Source of the DNA: Leptodactylus fallax
Taxonomy: Eukaryota; Chordata; Amphibia; Anura; Leptodactylidae
Assembly: GCA_947044405.1 (NCBI GenBank)
Contig: CAMRHE010000332.1
Coordinates: 1,289,501 to 1,353,500, forward strand
Direction: 5' to 3'
DNA length: 64,000 nt
Shown here one piece after another: positions 59,131-64,000 of this stretch. Under the pieces are notes generated by a model. It saw only the letters and a list, made by a program, of their open reading frames with translations. It ran no database searches and had not been told where the DNA came from. Each line of letters begins with the position of its first letter. The first letter of the stretch is position 1. A program made the translations under genes and the position numbers.

Positions 59131-60064
59131 TCCATTCTCTCCTCCCGCTTTCTCAAACTCAACATGGAGAAAACGGAGTTCATCATCTTCACCCCTCAAA
59201 GCACGACCCCCCTACCTGACCGATCTATTAAAATTAATGGAACCACTCTCACCTCAGTCCCACAAGCCCGCTGCCTTGGGATAACCTTAGACTCTGACCT
59301 ATCCTTCAAGCCGCATATTCAAACCCTCAACAGCTCCTGCTGCCTCCAACTCAAGAACATCCATCGAATCCGCTCCTTCCTCACCCCTGAAACTACAAAG
59401 ATGCTAGTCCACGCCCTCATAATCTCCCGCCTAGACTACTGTAACACCCTTCTCCATGGTCTCCCAAGCTTACACTCTCGCCCCCCCTCCAGTCCAGCCT
59501 CTGCCAATCTCTTCACTGCCTACCCGTTCAAATTACTAACGCTGACAGACAAAGCCATCCACAACCTGTCCCCTCCATATATCTCCGACCTAATCTCCCG
59601 CTACCTGCCCACACGTAACCTCCGATCCTCCAAAGATCTCCTACTCCGCTCTGCTCTTATCCGCTCTTCACACAACCGTCTCCAAGACTTCTCCCGGGCA
59701 TCCCCCATACTCTGGAACTCATTACCAAGACACATAAGACTGACCCCCACAATCACAAGCTTCAAGAAGGCCCTGAAGACTCACCTATTCAGGAAGGCCT
59801 ACAATCTCCAATAACGCTATTGTCACCAGACCACCACCTGTACAGCCTCTACCTCCACCTTCTGTCTCTATCCCTCTTCCCTCATAAATTGTAAGCCCTT
59901 GCGGGCAGGGCCCTCTATCCCACTGTGCTAGTTGGTCACTGTATTATCTGTTTTGTACATCCTATATACTCTATGTAAATCCGCAAATGTAAAGCACCAT
60001 GGAATTAATAAAATAATGTACAGCACCATGGAATTAATGGTTCTATATAAATAATAATAATAAT
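59131..60064 (+). mobile_element. L2-type LINE 3' fragment inserted in the satellite
   Basis: The RT C-terminal frame includes FLKLNMEKTEFIIFTP, LDSDLSFKPHIQTL, TTKMLVHALIISRLDYCNTL and FSRASPILWNSLPRHIR. An internal deletion follows LLHGLP. A 3' tail of AATAATAATA ends at about 60064. ATAGTA abuts both sides and may be a target duplication. The frame is continuous with the satellite upstream. Confidence 0.85.
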
Positions 60065-60156
60065 AGTAAGTACAGAATACACCGAGACCATGAACCTACC
60101 TATTGTAACTACAGAGTACACCAAGACCATGAACCTACCTGCAGCAACTCCATTCT
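60065..60156. repeat. Remaining satellite units after the L2 insertion
   Basis: Two further 39-bp units, closed by CAGCAACTCCATTCTA at about 60156. Confidence 0.85.
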
Positions 60157-60167
60157 ATGCGCAACCC

Positions 60168-60228
60168 TGCTTTCAGTTTTCCATTTACACATGCTCCGCT
60201 TCCTCTATAGAACACAGAGCTGTGTGTA
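60168..60228 (+). promoter_or_regulatory. Inverted fragment of the finger-gene promoter
   Basis: CTTTCAGTTTTCCATTTACA and CTCCGCTTCCTCTATAGAAC are the reverse complement, with few changes, of 9181-9243 upstream of copy A. A TA tract follows, as it follows the true promoters. The CRE and GC-box part is missing. Confidence 0.65.
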
Positions 60229-60234
60229 TGTGTA

Positions 60235-60236
60235 TA

Positions 60237-60278
<42 letters not shown>

Positions 60279-60321
60279 TAAAAAAAATTTGTGTGTGTAT
60301 ATATAAAATATATATATATAT
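60235..60321. repeat. TA microsatellite
   Basis: (TA)n with a short T-rich interruption, between the inverted promoter fragment and the LTR. Confidence 0.9.
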
Positions 60322-60724
60322 TGTGAGGCCCTCAGCCACACCTTTGGGGGGGGGCGTAACTCCAAAGGGAGTGGTTACAGCGGCAGAGCTGGTGTCGAAA
60401 CTTGCAGGAAGTCGTGGACCCAGCCAAAGGCAGACAGGGCAGTCTGTTCCCAGAGGGCAGGGGTCCAGAGAAGACTTACAGAGCATAAGTCAGGCTGCTT
60501 GTTGCCCCAGAGGATAGATAGGGGTCAAGGAGTCAGTTAGGGCCTATGTGTGGCCTAGGTAATTTGTTTTGTTATGTTCCACCTTTTCCTAAGCTGAATA
60601 AAAGCCATTTTGTTTTGAATTGGCACCGTCTGAACGCTGTCTCTCCAGTGCCCAGTACCACGAACACCAATGTCAGGTCCAGGAGTCTGCCACCATTGAG
60701 ACTAATCCCCCCCAAATTGTCGCA
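60322..60724 (+). mobile_element. LTR of a retroelement with captured coiled-coil sequence
   Basis: It starts TGTGAGGCCC and ends GTCGCA. It shares order and sequence with the solo LTR at 27191-27704: TCAGCCACACCTTTG, AGCTGAATAAAAGCCA, ACCGTCTGAA, GCCCAGTACCAC. An AATAAA lies near 60598. The 3' partner LTR is not in the window. Confidence 0.75.
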
Positions 60725-60726
60725 TA

Positions 60727-60745
60727 TGGTGCTACGGATTCGGAC
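60727..60745 (+). other. Primer-binding-site-like sequence
   Basis: TGGTGCTACGGATTCGGAC begins two bases after the LTR end. TGGTG at this place fits the complement of a tRNA 3' end. The tRNA is not identified. Confidence 0.45.
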
Positions 60746-61218
60746 ATAAAGAGATCCACGCAAGTCCTGGAAGACAAGTGGTTGGTGACTGCAGTACTGC
60801 CAAGTGTGCATTGTGGCCTACAGCTGGAAGAAATCTGTGATTTCAACTGAGAAACCCAGGAAGGGGTGAGTGAATTGCAACATAGCAAAGTGTGTGCAAA
60901 ACTGGTGAAAATAAAATTCTGGAAGAGGAATCCAGGGAATGTACTTTGTGTATACTGTGGTACAGAAGTCTGTAAAGTGTTTGCTGATGGCAAGAAAGTA
61001 AGCAATGTGTGTAGAAGCTGGATATTGCAAACAGTCTATGTGAAAGGCTATGGTGCCATGCTGGTGTTTTCTGTGGAAGACAGAAGAAAATGCTGGTTGT
61101 TGTAGAGCCACATAAGTTAACTGTTTTAATACAGGTGACTGCAGAAGATAGCAAAAAAAGTTGCTGCCGGTTGAACCCAAGGTTGCTGTGGAATATTGTG
61201 TAATCTTGTTAGTAAACC
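60746..61218. other. Leader between LTR and first ORF
   Basis: A leader-like stretch of about 470 bases. A short frame at 60866-61105 with a CX2C pair (LCVYCGTEVCK) is seen but not recognised. Confidence 0.4.
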
Positions 61219-61698
61219 ATGGGCAAGAAAAAGAGAATTTCAGCTTGTAAAAAAGCAGAGAAGTTATGCACAGGTTTATTAGTGCAGCAGTCTGAATGCA
61301 GAGAGACACAAAACCCGGAACAGAGCATGTGGAGTGCAAGTAAAGATAATGGGTTGCATGAGAGTGACTCAGTTTTTCTGAAGCACCTCTGTTCTATGAT
61401 TGAATATGTCCCTGCTGACTGTATGTCTCATACTGGAGTGCATGAAAGCACCAAAGATGAAAATATTATGGTGCAGCAGCTTCAAGATGAGATTAAAACC
61501 ATCAGGTTCAGTTATGAAGATGAAATATCTGATTGGAAATGGCAACTTGAGGTATCAGAAAAAGAGAACCTTAAGTTAAACCTTAAGTTAAAGAAAGAGC
61601 TTGACTCTATGGACAGTTCATATCCTAGTCATTGTGAAAATGTGGTGCTGGGTTTGCTGGAATGGACTGTGTCACTAAGAAGGAGTTTGCTGAAATGA
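61219..61698 (+). pseudogene. First ORF of the retroelement, coiled-coil start (unknown)
   Basis: 159 residues from ATGGGCAAG, beginning MGKKKRISACKKAEKLC with a basic stretch. It ends in predicted coiled coil (VQQLQDEIKTIRFSYEDEIS, SEKENLKLNLKLKKEL). The frame is lost near 61660, where the next frame takes over by a one-base shift. I do not recognise the N-terminal part. As the first ORF after an LTR it could be a gag-like protein or a captured gene. Confidence 0.5.
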
Positions 61699-63236
61699 AA
61701 TGTGCTCTATCTAATAAAGTTATACAGCGTGTAGAGCAAAAGCAAGTGCTTGAGAAGCAATTGCAGGATTTAAAGGAGCAGCATGTACAAGACTCCAGTG
61801 CCAAAGAGAGTGTCATTCAAAAATTAAGAGATGACCTTGAAACTGCTAAACATGAGAGAAATGAATTTTTGCAGTGTCAGTCAGAATGTCTGGATGACCA
61901 AGTCAGGATGTGTGAAAAACTTTCGGCTGCATTAACAGACAAAGAAAATGAAATTGCAGAGCTGAGGAAGGAGGTGTCTGACCGAGAGAGTGATTTAGAA
62001 TCTGTGGTGCAGACATTGCAGTCAGAGCAAAACTTGCATGCACTAAAGCAGGTTCGCCTAAATAGTGAAGTCAACGAATGGCGAAGCAGAGCTGGAGTTC
62101 TGGAACAAAGAGAAAGGGAACTCAAAGCTAGAATATGCAGCCTGGAGAGGGCGCTCTCAGGATCTTGTGAAGATAAGGAGAAATTGTCTGTTTTGGTGCA
62201 AGATAAAGACAAAGAATTGATGGAGATGTCGTCTGTCCATGCTCAGAAAGTGCAAACCTTACAGGAGAGTCACAAAAAAGTAGAGACTCAACTTCAAGAG
62301 CTGCAACTAAAAGTCACAGAAGGGGACAGGTTTCAAGCAGAACTGCTAGACCAGGCAAACAGTCTGCAGGCGGAATTGAATAATGTCACAGGGCTTCTTT
62401 CTCAAGCAGACAGCAAGTTTATCAAACTTTCCAAAGATTTTTCTACACTAGAATCTCAGCTTCAAGACACTCAGGAACTTTTGCAAGAAGAAACTCGTCA
62501 GAAGCTTGACCTTAGTACAAAACTAAAACAAATGGAAGATGAGAAAAATGGTTTCCTTGAGCAACTAGAGGAAGAGGAGATAGCAAAAAGAGATTTGACA
62601 AAGCAGATTTCAACACTACAGGCTCAGGCGACTGACATGAAGAAAAAAATGGAGGATAGTATTGGGTCCTTGGACTCTGTTGAAGAACTAAAGGAAAAGT
62701 TGCAAAAGGAGCTAGAAGCTACAAATCAATGGTTTGAGGAGAAGGCTGCTGCTTATGCCAAACTTGAGAAGACGAAAATTAGACTTCAGCAGGAACTAGA
62801 AGATGTAGGTGTAGATCTTGATCATCAACGTCGAATTGTGTTAAATTTGGAAAAGAAGCAGAAAAAGTTTGATCAGCTGCTTGGTGAAGAGAAGACTGTC
62901 TCTGCTAGATATGCAGAAGAACGTGACCGGGCTGAAGCAGAGGCTCATGGAAAAGAGACCAAAGCTCTTGCCTTGGCTCGCTCCCTAGAAGAGGCCCTTG
63001 AATTGAAGGCCGAGTTAGAGAGGCTCAACAAGCAACTGCGCACTGAAATGGAGGATTTGGTTAGCTCCAAGGATGAAGTTGAGAAAAACCTGGAATCTGT
63101 GCAGATATTGTATGAGAACAAAGCTAATGCTTATGACAAGCTGGAAAAGGCCAAGAGAGAATTGGACCTCCAGATAGAAGACATGGTGGATAAAGTGATG
63201 GCATCTACATCTGCGGCTATAGAAGATGCAGTGTGA
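61662..63236 (+). pseudogene. Captured myosin II heavy-chain rod segment in a coiled-coil ORF
   Basis: 524 open residues, nearly all heptad coiled coil. Residues 1-203 are an unassigned coiled coil. Residues 204-476 (62271-63090) match the rod of vertebrate non-muscle/smooth-muscle myosin II (MYH9/10/11 class): [92 protein letters not shown]. No intron interrupts about 820 bases that are split by several introns in vertebrate myosin genes, so it came from spliced RNA. Residues 485-507 repeat 360-382 (AYDKLEKAK against AYAKLEKTK). Motor and neck are absent. The frame ends at TGA 63234-63236 and the coil continues two frames away. Confidence 0.75.
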
Positions 63237-63283
63237 AAGATTGAGGAAGATCTGCAAGTTGCAATAGTAAAAACTGAGAGGCT

Positions 63284-64000
63284 GTGCAGAAAAATGTGGT
63301 GATGAAGAAAGTTCTGGAGCTGGAATCAGAGATTTGTGCGCTACAGAAGGCATTAGAATTGGAGAAAGCTGCCAGCATAGAGGCAGAGAAAGCAGAGCCA
63401 TTAAGGCAGCCAGAACATGTAACCAAAAAGCATCTGGGTACTGACAGTAAAAACTGTGATGTTGGAAACTTGGTATCCCAGTCCTCCGGTGTTAGCACAA
63501 AGAATTAAAATAACTTGGAGAAGGTTGAGATGACAATATCACCAGCTCCTGTATTGTCAGAAATGGATTTTCACAAAAATTCTTGCAATCTATCACAGTA
63601 CCGCAACATGCCTCCAGGAAGTTATGCGTATGAGAAAAAGGAGGTAAGACTAGAGTATGGAAGTGGTTCTCCTGCTGCCGTACAGGTGTGGAAGCATTAT
63701 ACAGAAACCATTCCAATATATGATGTGGCAGTTGTTAAAGACATACCAGAAAATGTTCAGTGTGAGCTATTTTGTGAGGGTGTACTGTATGGCCCTTGTG
63801 CAGAAGGAGAAGATATTGCGGTACAGAGCTTGTGTATCTCAAACAAAGAGGAGAACAAGCAGCCTATGTCTCCTAAACTTCTAAGCCTTGATGGTGATGG
63901 CAAAGTTTGCTTTGAGATGAAGTTTACAGAAAAGGTACCCATAAAACATTTATACTCTAAAGACATTGATGTGCATGAAGTATATGTTAGTTGGTCTCTG
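63284..64000 (+). pseudogene. C-terminal part of the retroelement ORF, unknown domain
   Basis: Same strand, third frame. A short coil (LELESEICALQKALELEKAA) is followed by TAA at 63506-63508, then an open stretch to the window edge with a globular look: [84 protein letters not shown] do not recognise the family. The long stop-free run after 63508 suggests real coding ancestry. Confidence 0.45.

Noticed and set aside
61662..63236. Functional myosin heavy-chain gene
   Set aside because: No motor, neck or tailpiece is present, the region is intronless, frames are broken, and it follows an LTR.

Overview
This is vertebrate nuclear DNA, almost certainly from an anuran amphibian. It holds interrupted C2H2 zinc-finger genes with the leader exons typical of frog KRAB-type finger genes, and a repeat mixture common in frog genomes: Tc1/Intruder, DIRS, Gmr1-like Ty3/gypsy, L2, hAT and TTAA-flanked elements plus many minisatellites. 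I see no prokaryotic features. All identifications are by eye from the sequence; no database search was run.

The backbone is a tandem segmental duplication carrying two minus-strand KRAB zinc-finger paralogs. Copy A runs from before position 1 to about 11.9 kb. Copy B runs from about 22.3 kb to about 60.2 kb and is inflated by insertions. Each copy reads, on the plus strand: 3' flank, finger exon, four leader exons, a 71-bp tandem array, the start exon, an AT/AC microsatellite, a GC-rich CRE-containing promoter with a noncoding first exon, a 48-bp minisatellite, a GC-rich degenerate array and a 39-bp satellite. Copy A is open from start to stop (583 codons, 11 fingers). Copy B has 13 fingers, but an in-frame TGA precedes them. 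A relict of a third unit lies at 19.3-22.3 kb, and an inverted promoter fragment at 60.17 kb points to a fourth, oppositely oriented unit.

Between the copies (11.9-19.3 kb) are a Tc1/mariner-superfamily 5' fragment and a decayed DIRS-type tyrosine-recombinase retrotransposon, itself interrupted by an old hAT element with an expanded 35-bp array. Copy B contains a frameshifted Tc1 with long inverted repeats (22.8-24.5 kb), a solo LTR (27.2 kb), a Tc1 remnant with an expanded 39-bp array (28.1 kb), a TTAA-flanked element with a nested 699-bp insertion (30.0-32.6 kb), a 6-kb Gmr1-like gypsy element inside an Intruder-type transposon (37.2-44.9 kb), a second Intruder copy, a chimeric Tc1, two L2 LINEs, a hAT-like element with a 31-bp array, and a solo LTR with a 5-bp target duplication (57.7 kb).

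The most unusual region is 60.3-64.0 kb. An LTR related to the 27.2-kb solo LTR is followed by a primer-binding-site-like sequence and a long broken reading frame that includes about 270 residues of non-muscle/smooth-muscle myosin II heavy-chain rod without introns, flanked by coiled coil and a further domain I cannot identify. It looks like a retroelement that captured cellular mRNA, continuing past the right edge.
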